DNA of 64,000 nt from Pedobacter riviphilus (GTDB lineage Bacteria > Bacteroidota > Bacteroidia > Sphingobacteriales > Sphingobacteriaceae), in NCBI RefSeq assembly GCF_014692875.1, contig NZ_CP061171.1:1736001-1800000 (forward strand), given 5' to 3'. The notes beneath the pieces were generated by a model. It was not told the DNA's origin. It was given only the letters and a program-made list of their open reading frames with translations, and did no database searches. The translations under genes and the position numbers were made by a program. This document shows, piece by piece, positions 8,902 to 18,162 of this stretch. Each line of letters starts with the position of its first letter. The stretch's first letter is position 1.

Positions 8902-10113
8902 ATGCTGAATCGTTTTCAAACCAGAGCTACAGATCTGTCTCAACGCCCAAAATTTTATCAGGATAACCGTTTTGTCTTATTTCTTTGGGTATTGATTACG
9001 CTTATTTTTGTGATCGATTCCTGGGCAACACACCGGTATAATAACTACCTCATTTTTGAGAATACTTTCAGGAACCTTCTACACGAAAAATCTCTTTATG
9101 CACTATACCCTGCTTATCACGATGATGCCAATCACTATGGACCTGTTTTTAGTGTTTTAATTGCACCGTTTGCCTTAATGCATAACTGGATTGGCTTATT
9201 ATTTTGGAACTTATTTAATTGTTTCCTGCTTTTTAAAGCCATTCAAACCTTGCCTTTAAGTGAAGATAATAAGGTCGTTATCGGTTATATCGCCATACCC
9301 TGTTTAATAGAATCGATGCTTAACCAGCAGTTTAATGCAGGTGCAGGTGCATTGATGATATTGAGTTATACGCTAATAAATAAAGATAAGGGGATATGGG
9401 CAACACTCTGTATTGTACTGGGTACATTTATTAAACTTTACGGTATTGTGGGGTTAGTATTTTTCTTTTTTACAAAGAACAAGCCAGGGTTTATTTTATG
9501 GTTGATTGTGTGGTCTGTGGTATTATTCTTACTGCCCATGCTTATTGCTTCTCCTGATTACGTGATACATTGTTACGTAGATTGGAAAAACTCTTTGGTA
9601 GGTAAAAATATGGTCAACGTGTTGGGTGGAGGGATCGATATTTCCATTATGGGTTTCTTTAGGGAACTGTTTGGTGAAAAGAAAATACCGAATTCTCTAT
9701 TTCTGATCCTCGGTGCTATATTGTTTATGTTGCCATTTATAAATGTATCGCGTTTTAAAAAACGCAGATTCCAATTAATGATCCTGTCTTCGGTATTGAT
9801 TTTTCCGATATTATTCAGCACAGGAGCAGAAGATTGTACATTTATTATTTCTATTGTGGGGGTAGGCGTATGGTATGTTAAAGAAAGTAACCAGGCTATG
9901 AAAAAGGTATTATTGCCTATTTTACTTGTTATTACATGTAATTTCCCACTATTATTATTTCCAGTCTTTGCCAAATCACACCCGCTATCTTTGGCTATCA
10001 TCAGTTTGCCTTATTTCCTGGTATGGTTAAGGGTTATTTATATGGCTACCAATAATAGGTTCGCCTATGCCGAAGAAACAGAATCAGATATGGTTACTGC
10101 GCTAATAGATTAA
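8902..10113 (+). CDS. GT87-family (DUF2029) polytopic membrane glycosyltransferase
   Basis: This 403-residue membrane protein has about nine hydrophobic helices. Early on it shows the GT87 layout: a first helix, a periplasmic loop with YALYPAYHDDANHYGPVFSV (the YGPxFS pattern of the family), then repeated membrane helices and KLYGIVGLVFFF. GT87 enzymes use polyprenyl-phosphate-linked sugars to glycosylate lipids or cell-envelope glycans from the periplasmic side. The N-terminal 25 residues are cytosolic and basic. It is monocistronic with its own terminator about 20 bases after the stop, so the acceptor cannot be inferred from neighbours. Confidence 0.8.
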   Translation: MLNRFQTRATDLSQRPKFYQDNRFVLFLWVLITLIFVIDSWATHRYNNYLIFENTFRNLLHEKSLYALYPAYHDDANHYGPVFSVLIAPFALMHNWIGLLFWNLFNCFLLFKAIQTLPLSEDNKVVIGYIAIPCLIESMLNQQFNAGAGALMILSYTLINKDKGIWATLCIVLGTFIKLYGIVGLVFFFFTKNKPGFILWLIVWSVVLFLLPMLIASPDYVIHCYVDWKNSLVGKNMVNVLGGGIDISIMGFFRELFGEKKIPNSLFLILGAILFMLPFINVSRFKKRRFQLMILSSVLIFPILFSTGAEDCTFIISIVGVGVWYVKESNQAMKKVLLPILLVITCNFPLLLFPVFAKSHPLSLAIISLPYFLVWLRVIYMATNNRFAYAEETESDMVTALID

Positions 10114-10133
10114 GTTTTAAAATTTTATTTTTT

Positions 10134-10180
10134 AAAGGTTTTAACGCCCGTTTGAAAAAACGGATGTTAAAACCTTTTTT
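10134..10180 (+). terminator. Rho-independent terminator after the GT87 gene
   Basis: A long hairpin is formed by AAAGGTTTTAAC (10134-10145) and GTTAAAACCTTT (10166-10177). An inner stem CCGTTT/AAACGG brackets a short A-rich loop, and a T6 run follows. It separates the glycosyltransferase from the DUF3606-ligD operon. Confidence 0.85.
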
Positions 10181-10220
10181 GTTATCGGGCTGTTTTATAA
10201 CTACCTAATCAAAAATAGTT

Positions 10221-10394
10221 ATGGATGATAAACAAAAAAAAGGTAATGCTGATCGGGCAAGGATCAACATTAACGAAGGTTATGAGCTAGATTATTGGTC
10301 TAACAAATTTGGTGTGAGTAAAGACAAACTAAAAGCCGTAGTAGAAACGGTAGGTACTTCAGCCGATGCTGTTGAAGATTATTTAAAAAAGTAA
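10221..10394 (+). CDS. DUF3606 protein, first gene of the ligD operon
   Basis: This 57-residue protein starts at the ATG at 10221 and ends in TAA at 10394. It has the canonical DUF3606 signature: ADRARININEGYELDYWSNK, then FGVS and KDKLKAVVETVG. The gap to ligD is only 10 bases, so the two are almost certainly co-transcribed. Family members are small, helical and of unknown function. The tight linkage to an end-joining ligase suggests a DNA-repair or stress-related role, but that is inference. A divergent paralogue lies at 8386-8610. Confidence 0.8.
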   Translation: MDDKQKKGNADRARININEGYELDYWSNKFGVSKDKLKAVVETVGTSADAVEDYLKK

Positions 10395-10404
10395 AATACT
10401 AATT

Positions 10405-13101
10405 ATGAGTCTGAAAAAGTATGTTTCCAAACGCGATTTCTCAAAAACTACCGAACCAAAATCGGGTAAAAGCAGCGATCGCAATAAATTACATTTTGTA
10501 ATCCAAAAACACGATGCTTCGAGGTTACACTACGATTTCAGACTCGAAATGGAAGGTGTTCTAAAAAGCTGGGCTGTACCGAAAGGACCGTCAACCGATC
10601 CTAAAACCAAACGCTTGGCTATGATGGTAGAAGATCATCCATACGATTACAAAGATTTTGAAGGCATTATCCCACAGGGCGAATATGGCGGCGGAACAGT
10701 AATTGTATGGGATGAAGGAACTTATGAGCCTATAGAAGAGATTAAAGGCAAAAAAGCGCAGGAAAAACATTTATTAAACCAATTAAAAGATGGTTCTTTA
10801 AAATTCAAGTTAAACGGAGAAAAGCTACATGGTGAGTTTGCACTTGTTAAAACACATGGTATGGGTGAAAATGGCTGGCTGTTAATCAAACATAAAGACA
10901 ATTACGCGTCTACAAAAGACATTACCAAAGAAGATAAATCTGTGCTTTCTGGAAAAACTATTGAAAAGATGGAAAAAACATCCGATAAGGTTTGGAAAGC
11001 AGGAAAAGAGCAGGACTTAAAAACTGAAAAAAAAAGCCTGACGCAAAAAGTAAAGAAGGAAATCAAGCCTGGTGGCGATGAAGTAACCGTAGACATAAAA
11101 AATATATTAAAAAAAGCACCTAAAATTACTATTCCAAAGGGCATAAAACCGATGTTGGCCACGCTGGTCGACGAACCTTTCGACGATGCAAACTGGCAGT
11201 ATGAAGTAAAATGGGATGGTTATCGGGCGCTGGCATTTATCAATAAAGGAAAGGTTGACTTGTTATCAAGAAATAATAAATCCTTTAACGAAAAATTCTA
11301 TCCCATCTACGATCTGCTTTTGGGTTGGAAAATAAATGCGGTAATTGATGGTGAAATTTTGGTGTTAAATAACAAAGGTATATCTAGTTTTGGTTCACTG
11401 CAGAATTGGAGAAGCGAAGCAGATGGAGAACTCGTTTTTTATGTGTTCGATATCCTCTGGTACGAAGGTAAGAACCTAATGGAGCTTCCTCTTTATCAGC
11501 GCCAAGCCATATTAAATGAAGTTCTGCCAATTAATGATGACCAGGTACGCTTAGGGAAAGTTTTCAAAGCCAGTGGTGTCGATTTTTTTGATGCAGCAGA
11601 AAGGATGGGCCTGGAGGGGATTATTGCAAAAAAAATAGATAGCACCTATACCCCAAGTTATAGATCAAAAGAGTGGCTTAAAATTAAGGTGCAGAAACGG
11701 CAAGAAGTAGTTATTGCTGGTTTTACCAAAAATGCTGATACTACGAAACCTTTCAGCTCTTTGCTCTTGGGGGTGTACGAGAAGGAAAAATTACAATATG
11801 TAGGCAAAGTAGGTACAGGATTCTCAGATAAACTTCAAAAAACAATGATGGAGCAGTTTAAGCCTATTATTGTGGATAAAAGCCCCTTCGAAATTATACC
11901 CGATGTAAATAAACCTTCGCGCTTCAGGCCAAATCCACCAAAGGCAAAAGCAACCTGGTTAAAGCCAGAATTGGTATGCGAAGTTGCTTTTGCTGAAGTA
12001 ACTAGTGATGGCGTTTTTCGTCACCCTTCTTTTCAGGGGATGCGTGAAGATAAAAGCGCTAAAGAAGTTGTTAGAGAAATGGAAATGCCAATAGAAAAAA
12101 TTGTTGACGATGCTAAAGAGCAAAATCCACACGCACAGGCAATAAAAGCACCAGAAGGTAAAAAAACTAAAACTTTGCTGAACCCGAAAGATGAAACACA
12201 GGTGAGGAAAATAAAAGGCCACCAACTTAAATTTACCAACCTGAGTAAAGTATATTGGCCTGAAGATAAAGTAACCAAAAGGGATATGTTCAACTACTAT
12301 TACCAGGTTGCTGAATATATTTTACCTTACCTGAAAGACCGTCCGCAATCGCTTAACCGTTTTCCTGGCGGAATACATGGCCCTAGTTTTTACCAAAAAG
12401 ATGTAAAAGGAAAAGCACCAGATTGGGCCGAAACTTTTCCTTATGAAAATGGCGAAGGCGAAAAAAAAGAATACCTGGTTGGCACAGATGAAGCTTCCTT
12501 ACTCTGGATGGCCAGTTTAGGTTGCATAGAAATGAATCCATGGTTTAGCCGGGTACAAAAGCCCGATTATCCCGATTACTGTGTAATTGATTTAGATCCT
12601 GATAAACATACCTTCGACCAGGTGGTTGAAGCTGCGCTGGAAACTAAAAAAGTATTAGATGCCATAAACGTTCCAAGTTATTGTAAAACATCAGGTTCAA
12701 CCGGGATGCATATTTACATTCCCTTAAATGCCAAGTATAATTATGAGCAAAGCCAGATGTTTGCCAAAATAGTAGTTAACCTGGTGCACAATCAAATACC
12801 TGAATATACCTCACTTGAGCGTATGATAGCTGCGAGAAAAGGAAAGATGTACCTCGATTTTTTACAGAATAGGCCAGGGGCAACCATAGCCGGGCCTTAT
12901 TCGTTACGGCCAAAAATTGGTGCAACCGTATCAATGCCCCTGCATTGGGATGAAGTTAAACCTGGCTTAAAAATGAAAGATTTCAATATTTTTAATACCA
13001 TAGATCGCTTAAAAGTTGAAGGTGATCTGTTTAAAGAGGTATTGGGCAAGGGAATCGATTTAACAAAAGCGATCGATAAAGCTAAAAGTGTTTTTGGATA
13101 A
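10405..13101 (+). CDS. ligD: DNA ligase D (multidomain NHEJ ligase)
   Basis: This 898-residue bacterial non-homologous end-joining enzyme has three modules. The 3'-phosphoesterase domain (about residues 25-180) carries KHDASRLHYDFRLEMEG and PKGPS. The ATP-dependent ligase domain (about 250-560) has the nucleophilic lysine in KWDGYR near residue 268 plus DGEILVLN and EGIIAKK. The archaeo-eukaryotic primase-type polymerase domain (about 610-890) has VIDLDPD near residue 726 and the KTSGSTGMHIYIPL stretch. The PE-Lig-Pol order is the one common in Bacteroidota and differs from the mycobacterial Pol-PE-Lig order. It would fill, trim and seal double-strand breaks. The usual partner Ku is not encoded in this window. 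The linker between PE and ligase is highly charged. Confidence 0.97.
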   Translation: MSLKKYVSKRDFSKTTEPKSGKSSDRNKLHFVIQKHDASRLHYDFRLEMEGVLKSWAVPKGPSTDPKTKRLAMMVEDHPYDYKDFEGIIPQGEYGGGTVIVWDEGTYEPIEEIKGKKAQEKHLLNQLKDGSLKFKLNGEKLHGEFALVKTHGMGENGWLLIKHKDNYASTKDITKEDKSVLSGKTIEKMEKTSDKVWKAGKEQDLKTEKKSLTQKVKKEIKPGGDEVTVDIKNILKKAPKITIPKGIKPMLATLVDEPFDDANWQYEVKWDGYRALAFINKGKVDLLSRNNKSFNEKFYPIYDLLLGWKINAVIDGEILVLNNKGISSFGSLQNWRSEADGELVFYVFDILWYEGKNLMELPLYQRQAILNEVLPINDDQVRLGKVFKASGVDFFDAAERMGLEGIIAKKIDSTYTPSYRSKEWLKIKVQKRQEVVIAGFTKNADTTKPFSSLLLGVYEKEKLQYVGKVGTGFSDKLQKTMMEQFKPIIVDKSPFEIIPDVNKPSRFRPNPPKAKATWLKPELVCEVAFAEVTSDGVFRHPSFQGMREDKSAKEVVREMEMPIEKIVDDAKEQNPHAQAIKAPEGKKTKTLLNPKDETQVRKIKGHQLKFTNLSKVYWPEDKVTKRDMFNYYYQVAEYILPYLKDRPQSLNRFPGGIHGPSFYQKDVKGKAPDWAETFPYENGEGEKKEYLVGTDEASLLWMASLGCIEMNPWFSRVQKPDYPDYCVIDLDPDKHTFDQVVEAALETKKVLDAINVPSYCKTSGSTGMHIYIPLNAKYNYEQSQMFAKIVVNLVHNQIPEYTSLERMIAARKGKMYLDFLQNRPGATIAGPYSLRPKIGATVSMPLHWDEVKPGLKMKDFNIFNTIDRLKVEGDLFKEVLGKGIDLTKAIDKAKSVFG

Positions 13102-13148
13102 AGCTCACGATCTTTTCTTAATTCATTATATTTGGAAAAAATTAAAAA

Positions 13149-13445
13149 ATGATTGCGCACCACGTTTTATTTTGGCTAAAAGCCGACACCACCGATGAGC
13201 AGAAAGTTGCTTTCCGCAATAGCTTACAAACATTAGAAAACATTGAAGTTGTGAAAACTTTTCACATTGGCGTACCAGCACCGATTGAGCGTGCTGTTGT
13301 AGATACTACTTATACCTTTAGCCTTCTTTTATTTTTTGAAGATTTGGCCGCACACGATATTTATCAGGTACATCCTTTACACAAAGCTTTCTTAGATGAA
13401 TTCAGGGTTTACTTCGAAAAAGTTATAATTTACGACGCAGAATAA
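13149..13445 (+). CDS. Dabb (stress-responsive alpha/beta barrel) family protein
   Basis: This 98-residue soluble protein begins MIAHHVLFWLK, the usual Dabb start, and continues with FHIGVPAP, YTFSLLLFFEDLAAHD and YQVHPLHKAFLDEF. These are the dimeric alpha/beta barrel signatures of the family. The biochemical role is generally unknown (some relatives are stress-induced, some are cyclases). It starts 47 bases after ligD and could be co-transcribed with it. A strong terminator follows immediately. Confidence 0.85.
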   Translation: MIAHHVLFWLKADTTDEQKVAFRNSLQTLENIEVVKTFHIGVPAPIERAVVDTTYTFSLLLFFEDLAAHDIYQVHPLHKAFLDEFRVYFEKVIIYDAE

Positions 13446-13448
13446 AAG

Positions 13449-13482
13449 AAATACCTCCGGCAAAATCGGAGGTATTTTTTTT
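13449..13482 (+). terminator. Rho-independent terminator after the Dabb gene
   Basis: The perfect 11-bp stem AAATACCTCCG/CGGAGGTATTT (13449-13459 with 13467-13477) is followed by a T8 run. It begins 4 bases after the Dabb stop codon and ends the DUF3606-ligD-Dabb cluster. Confidence 0.92.
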
Positions 13483-13779
13483 ATGGCTTATTTTATAAAT
13501 CAAATTAATGCGTATGGTACTTTTTATATGGTTATTAAAAGAATTGATTAAGATGGTTATTTAGAGAACAGTTGATAGAGGAGAAGGTTATTATTTTACC
13601 AGACCATGGTATATTTTTTTGCTGGAATAAATGAATTTTATTCATGAGTAGGATTTATGTAATTATGTTTCGCTAATTAACACTACAATTATGTATATTC
13701 GTTACTTATTTATATGTAATTTATAGTACTACAAAACAAAAATGTTTATTTTTACGTAAATACGCTAAACTGCAATCTT
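13483..13779. other. AT-rich intergenic region
   Basis: Nothing coding is visible here. The stretch is very AT-rich and probably carries the promoter of the small gene at 13780. No repeat of the dispersed families is present. Confidence 0.5.
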
Positions 13780-13977
13780 ATGGAAAAAACAGCTACATTA
13801 ATTAAAAGAGCATCGCTTAACGTAAATCAGTTAGATAATATTAAAATTGGTGATTTATTGTCTGATGAATACGGTAAATCGGGTAAAGTATGTGAAATCG
13901 AGAAAGTTAATCGTCATGGCGAATTTCACTATTACTTTAAATTATTTAAATCGGGCACAATCTTAATTATCCTTTAG
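13780..13977 (+). CDS. Small hypothetical protein
   Basis: This 65-residue soluble protein has an acidic/basic balanced composition and no signal peptide. The segment IKIGDLLSDEYGKSGKVCEI, then NRHGEFHYYFKLFKSG, suggests a small beta-barrel (SH3- or KOW-like) domain, but no family is recognised. It stands alone, with a long AT-rich spacer upstream and a bidirectional terminator about 100 bases downstream. It is probably genuine because its codon use and composition match its neighbours and no overlapping frame competes. Confidence 0.55.
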   Translation: MEKTATLIKRASLNVNQLDNIKIGDLLSDEYGKSGKVCEIEKVNRHGEFHYYFKLFKSGTILIIL

Positions 13978-14074
13978 TTCCTTTGTCGGTCTAAACAACT
14001 CTGCCATTATTCTTGTTAAGAAACAAAGAGTAGTGATGGACGATGTACAAGCGATTGTCTATTTTATAAAAAAC

Positions 14075-14112
14075 AAAAAGCTCCAGATTTACCAATCTGG
14101 AGCTTTTTGTTT
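14075..14112. terminator. Bidirectional terminator between the 65-residue gene and the TonB receptor
   Basis: A perfect 15-bp stem (AAAAAGCTCCAGATT with AATCTGGAGCTTTTT, loop TACC) has A and T runs on its two sides. It can terminate both the plus-strand small gene and the minus-strand receptor gene, whose stop is 15 bases away. Confidence 0.92.
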
Positions 14113-14127
14113 AAGCAATTCTTATAG

Positions 14128-16539
14128 TTAGAATTTATAAGATAATGTAGTTACAAACTGGCGTGGAGCAATAGGATTTACACTATAGTTTTCATGTACG
14201 AAATAGTTTAACTCATTAGTGATGTTTGAAACTTTGGCAAGAAGCGAGAATTTTTTCCAGTTGTATCCTGCAGAAAAATCAACGGTGGTGAATGCGCTTA
14301 ACGGAATCAGCCTCAAAACTGGTGCATTTTTAGCATCGTTCCAGCCTCCGTTACGCTTGCCTGTATAAAATGCAGAGGCTCCCAATTTTAAACCTTTTAC
14401 TGCACCTTCCTGGAAAGTGTAAAATAAAGTAGCATTTGCGGTATTTTTGGTAGTGCCTACTAAACGCACATCCTCAATCATTCCTATAATATCAGGAGTA
14501 TTGGTGTAGCGCATAAAGTTGTAGCTATAACCAGCAGTAAGATTTAATCCTGGTAAAATAGAGCCCGTTAAATCAATTTCGACACCATCACTCGATGTAG
14601 TTCCATTTAATTGTTTTATGTTGGTATTTGAGTTAAGATTACCATTTTGATCAAACATTGCAGTTTGTGCAGTGTTGCTGTTCTTAATTTTATAATAAGT
14701 TAAATTAGCTGATAGCCTACCTCCAAAGAAATCATTTTTTATACCAGCCTCGTATTGGTCTACCAACGATGGTGGTAACGCGGCATAAAAAATGTCGGTA
14801 CCGGTGTTGGTTATAAAGTTGTTAGCATAACTTATATACAGCGAAGTAGTTTTAAGAGGCTGATATATCAATCCCAACTTAGGAGAAAAAGCATCATCAA
14901 ACTTTGTAGCACCTGGTGTTGTAACCCCAGTTTCTAAGTTTAACGCCCTCGAACTTGCATTTTTCTGATCTGTATAACGCAAGCCTGCCAATACTTTAAA
15001 TTGTTCAGTTATTTCTATTAAATCCTGAACAAAAGCACCATATCTATAAGTTGGAGCAAGTGTACTTGTTATCCCAAATGCTTCAGGCATTATCCCGGAG
15101 CCATAATAGGTAGTTGGATCGAATACATTAACATTACCATAATTTAAGATAGTGATGTTAACCCCCTTAGCATCTTTACCATATGCAAAGGCATTGCTGG
15201 TTACCCTCGATTGATCTGCATCTACGCCAAACAAAACAGTATGTTTAATGCTTCCCGTACTAAAACTTCCATTAATATTAATCTGTTGGTTGTAAGTATA
15301 TTCTTTACTTAGTGCCCTCGAAAGATTTCGGGTAGAAATACCTGCTGCATTCGCTTGGATACGTTCTGATCCATAATAATTTCGGTTATAGGCCTGGAAA
15401 GATCCAATTGCATTTAATTTCCAGTTTTCGTTAAATTTATGCGTTAAATTCGCTTGAGCAGTAGTGGTATTCGTTTTATTGTAAGCCCATGGTGTATTGA
15501 TGAATTTATCGCGGCCGAAATCCACAATCTGATTATTCACGGATCCTACCCCAAAATCTGGAGTGAAATCACTTTTCAAATAGTCTCCTTGAACCAAAAC
15601 CTCAGTCTGTTCACTTACCTTATATAATAGCGATGGGTTAATGTAAAAACGTTTTGATTTTACAAAGTCTCTAAAACTTCCAGCATTTTCGTAAGTACCA
15701 ATTGCTCTAAAAGCAATTTTCTTTGATATTGGACCATAAAGATCAACTGTCGGTTTGTATTGATCATAACTACCGGTTCTCATGCTTACCTCACCGCCAT
15801 TTTCAAATTTAGGTTTCTTAGTAACCATATTCACAACAGCTCCACCCGTTACACCACCATAAAGCAAAGCAGCACTTCCTTTTAAAACCTCTACTGATTC
15901 TAGTGTACTCGCCTCTGGACTACCACCAATAGTTGTTCTTGCACCATTTTTGAAAATGTTATTGCTACCTAGACTATAGCCCCTTGCGAAGAAGTTTTCA
16001 CCAACAGCCCCGCGATTAGCACCTAAAGCTACTCCATTCACATTTTTCATTACGTCGCCTAAGCTATTTACCTGTTGGTCAGTAATTATCTGCTTGCCGA
16101 TAATTTGTACCGCCTGCGGAAGATCCATAGGAGCAATCGCAATTTTACCTAAGTTGACCGGCTTTCTGTTGGGTGTTTTATAACCGTTAATGGCTACTTC
16201 ATCTAATTGCGACAAAGACTCCGCAATAGTGAAATCAGCATTTACAGTCTCACCTGCAACCACTGTAACCGATTTTTCCTGAGCAGAAACACCAACAGCA
16301 GATGTTTTGATTGTATAAGTACCAGGAGTTATATTTTTAATCGTGAAATTACCTTTCTCGTCTGTTTGTGTTGTTTTACCAGTGTTTTTTAAACCAACAC
16401 TTACATAACTGGCAGGATTACCATCACTCGTTTTAATCGATCCAGAAACAGACCCATTTTTACTTTGTGCCATAATATTCCCTGTTAAAAACAGAAAAAA
16501 AGCTATAAAATTTAAGAGGAAAGTAAAATTTTTATTCAT
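14128..16539 (-). CDS. TonB-dependent siderophore receptor with N-terminal carboxypeptidase-D-like domain
   Basis: This 803-residue outer-membrane receptor imports a ferric siderophore using TonB energy. In order it has a signal peptide (about residues 1-24), a carboxypeptidase-D-regulatory-like beta domain (about 28-110; SVSGSIKTSDGNPASYVSV), and a plug domain (about 120-240; MDLPQAVQIIGKQIITDQQV and LESVEVLKGSAALLYGG). A 22-strand barrel ends in an aromatic residue (YKF). The QxVQIIGKQII pattern and the RTTIGGSPEASTLESVEVLKG region are typical of the FhuA/FoxA/FpvA-type siderophore family. No TonB, ABC transporter or siderophore synthesis gene adjoins it. TTTAGA-type half-sites in the upstream region suggest iron-dependent control. 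Confidence 0.92.
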   Translation of the reverse strand: MNKNFTFLLNFIAFFLFLTGNIMAQSKNGSVSGSIKTSDGNPASYVSVGLKNTGKTTQTDEKGNFTIKNITPGTYTIKTSAVGVSAQEKSVTVVAGETVNADFTIAESLSQLDEVAINGYKTPNRKPVNLGKIAIAPMDLPQAVQIIGKQIITDQQVNSLGDVMKNVNGVALGANRGAVGENFFARGYSLGSNNIFKNGARTTIGGSPEASTLESVEVLKGSAALLYGGVTGGAVVNMVTKKPKFENGGEVSMRTGSYDQYKPTVDLYGPISKKIAFRAIGTYENAGSFRDFVKSKRFYINPSLLYKVSEQTEVLVQGDYLKSDFTPDFGVGSVNNQIVDFGRDKFINTPWAYNKTNTTTAQANLTHKFNENWKLNAIGSFQAYNRNYYGSERIQANAAGISTRNLSRALSKEYTYNQQININGSFSTGSIKHTVLFGVDADQSRVTSNAFAYGKDAKGVNITILNYGNVNVFDPTTYYGSGIMPEAFGITSTLAPTYRYGAFVQDLIEITEQFKVLAGLRYTDQKNASSRALNLETGVTTPGATKFDDAFSPKLGLIYQPLKTTSLYISYANNFITNTGTDIFYAALPPSLVDQYEAGIKNDFFGGRLSANLTYYKIKNSNTAQTAMFDQNGNLNSNTNIKQLNGTTSSDGVEIDLTGSILPGLNLTAGYSYNFMRYTNTPDIIGMIEDVRLVGTTKNTANATLFYTFQEGAVKGLKLGASAFYTGKRNGGWNDAKNAPVLRLIPLSAFTTVDFSAGYNWKKFSLLAKVSNITNELNYFVHENYSVNPIAPRQFVTTLSYKF

Positions 16540-16541
16540 CT

Positions 16542-16624
16542 TTATTTAGATTAATTCTTATTTGGCGCAAAGAAAGTGTTTTTGTGTCGCAATAGCAAAA
16601 TAATTTTTATTTATTCTAAATAAG
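16542..16624 (-). promoter_or_regulatory. Putative Fur-like half-sites upstream of the siderophore receptor
   Basis: Two AT-rich imperfect dyads precede the receptor start: TTTAGATTAATTCTTA (16545-16560, just upstream of the ATG) and TTTATTCTAAATAA (16609-16622). The TTTAGA/TCTAAA half-site also occurs four times in front of the TonB receptor at 55545. Position and similarity suggest a metal-responsive repressor site. The identity of the regulator is inference, and AT-rich DNA gives such matches by chance. Confidence 0.3.
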
Positions 16625-16744
16625 GTTTGTAAGTATGAAGGTGACCCTGTTCATTTTGTTGATGGAGCAGATGCAGGATATACACAAGCCATAAGAATCC
16701 TTAAACAGAAAATATGCGGTTGTACGATAAATTTAATAATTTAA
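16604..16744 (+). other. Possible decayed coding remnant
   Basis: A short open stretch without a good start codon reads YEGDPVHFVDGADAGYTQ followed by AIRILKQK before a stop at 16744. The composition looks protein-like compared with the AT-rich flanks, but it is too short to assign. It may be the last piece of a lost gene or simple coincidence. Confidence 0.2.
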
Positions 16745-16839
16745 CAGCTTAAGCAAACATTTGCCAAGGCCAGGTTGTATGATACTTAGTATAATTAATT
16801 TTATCAAAAAGATCAGCATAATCGGTTTTTAACATTTAA

Positions 16840-17991
16840 ATGCAAATGGGAAGTTATTCAAAGGTTTTAAGTCATAATCAACTTTTAGAGGTTCTTTCCT
16901 TATCAAAAGCTGCAACAGCAATATACACTTCAGAACAAATTGTAATCGAAATGGCCAACGATGCCATGATTGCTTTTTGGGGTAAAGACCGCTCCGTTAT
17001 CGGCAAACCTTTAGAAGATGCTGTGCCCGAGTTAAAGGGGCAGCCTTTTATCAATATGCTGAAAAATGTGTTGTTAACAGGCATTACAGATAAAGGTGAT
17101 GCCATTCCGGCTGAAACTATAAGGGATGGGAAGTTACAAACCGCTTATTATGCCTATGAATACCGGGCCATTAAAAATGAGTCTGGAATACCTTATTGTA
17201 TTCTTCATACTGCTAGCGATGTTACCGATATGGTAAATGCGAAAAAAGCCATTCAAGAAACTGAACTACAAAGAGAAGCACTAGATCAGGAACAAATCTT
17301 AATCGCTGTAAAGGAAGAACAGCAAAAGAATGATTTTATCAGTATGGTAAGCCATGAGTTAAAAACACCTTTAACTTCTATTAGCGCTTACATTCAATTG
17401 ATGCAGAATCGACATTTAAGCGATCCTTTTGTCGTAAGTACCTTAGATAAAGTTCAAAAACAGATCCGGAAAATGAGCTCAATGATTGACTCTTTTTTAA
17501 ATGTATCACGTTTAGAATCCGGAAAAATACACTTGAACCTGTCTCATTTTGATCTCGATAAGCTCATTAGTGATGTTGTAGAAGATCTGAGATTGATTCA
17601 CTCCACTAATCAAATTACTTTTGTAGAAGGGGAGTCTAAATTAATCCATGCAGATAAAGATAAAATTGGCTCTGTTATTTCAAATTTGATTAGCAACGCT
17701 GTAAAATATTCAGATTGGAGCAGTACTGTTTTGGTTCAATCGGTAACCAGAGGGAGTAAAGTGTGTGTTTCTGTAAGCGATCATGGCATTGGCATCCAAG
17801 CGCATGATATGGAAAAACTTTTTGATCGGTTTTATCGTGTAGAAAACCAGCAAACTAAAACCATTTCGGGTTTCGGGATAGGTTTATATCTCAGTGCAGA
17901 GATTATAAACTTGCACCACGGTAAAATTTGGGTAGAAAGTAATTATGGCGTTGGTTCTACCTTTCACTTTTCGCTTCCTATTAAGCCCTAA
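16840..17991 (+). CDS. PAS-domain sensor histidine kinase (orphan)
   Basis: This 383-residue cytoplasmic kinase has no transmembrane segment. An N-terminal PAS domain (about residues 15-130; AIYTSEQIVIEMANDAM, WGKDRSVIGKPL) and a short coiled-coil linker rich in Glu/Gln lead to the HisKA domain. Its phosphoacceptor lies in MVSHELKTPLTS, near residue 172. The HATPase domain shows the N box (NLISNAVKYSD), G1 (DHGIGI), F box (LFDRFYRV) and G2 (GFGIGLYLS). The first two Met codons are six bases apart, and either could start translation. No response regulator is adjacent, so its partner must be encoded elsewhere. It presumably senses a cytoplasmic cue through PAS. Confidence 0.93.
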   Translation: MQMGSYSKVLSHNQLLEVLSLSKAATAIYTSEQIVIEMANDAMIAFWGKDRSVIGKPLEDAVPELKGQPFINMLKNVLLTGITDKGDAIPAETIRDGKLQTAYYAYEYRAIKNESGIPYCILHTASDVTDMVNAKKAIQETELQREALDQEQILIAVKEEQQKNDFISMVSHELKTPLTSISAYIQLMQNRHLSDPFVVSTLDKVQKQIRKMSSMIDSFLNVSRLESGKIHLNLSHFDLDKLISDVVEDLRLIHSTNQITFVEGESKLIHADKDKIGSVISNLISNAVKYSDWSSTVLVQSVTRGSKVCVSVSDHGIGIQAHDMEKLFDRFYRVENQQTKTISGFGIGLYLSAEIINLHHGKIWVESNYGVGSTFHFSLPIKP

Positions 17992-18113
17992 TCACAAAAT
18001 AAAAGCCTAATCCCGCCTGATTAACCGCTGTTGAGGTTTCGGCTAGTTTAAAAAAACAAATGATAGAGTGACAAATTACGATGAATCGTTATTTCGACAG
18101 GAGCAAAGCGAAA

Positions 18114-18162
18114 AGGAGAAATCTTTGAACTATGTTTATTGGATTGTTGAAAGATTTCTCCT
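18114..18162. repeat. Intergenic inverted repeat (dispersed 'AGATTTCTCCT' type)
   Basis: AGGAGAAATCTTTGAA (18114-18129) faces TTGAAAGATTTCTCCT (18147-18162) with one mismatch and a 17-base loop. The flanks (GTTATTTCGACAGGAGCAAA to the left, CCGAAGGAGTTCTTTTGG to the right) form part of the same mosaic. It lies between two converging genes and may serve as an RNA hairpin or a bidirectional terminator, but it looks like one of the short palindromic repeats common in these genomes. Confidence 0.65.

Noticed and set aside
9573..10001. 142-codon antisense frame within the GT87 gene
   Set aside because: It is an out-of-strand shadow of a low-complexity membrane protein and has no domain or start context.
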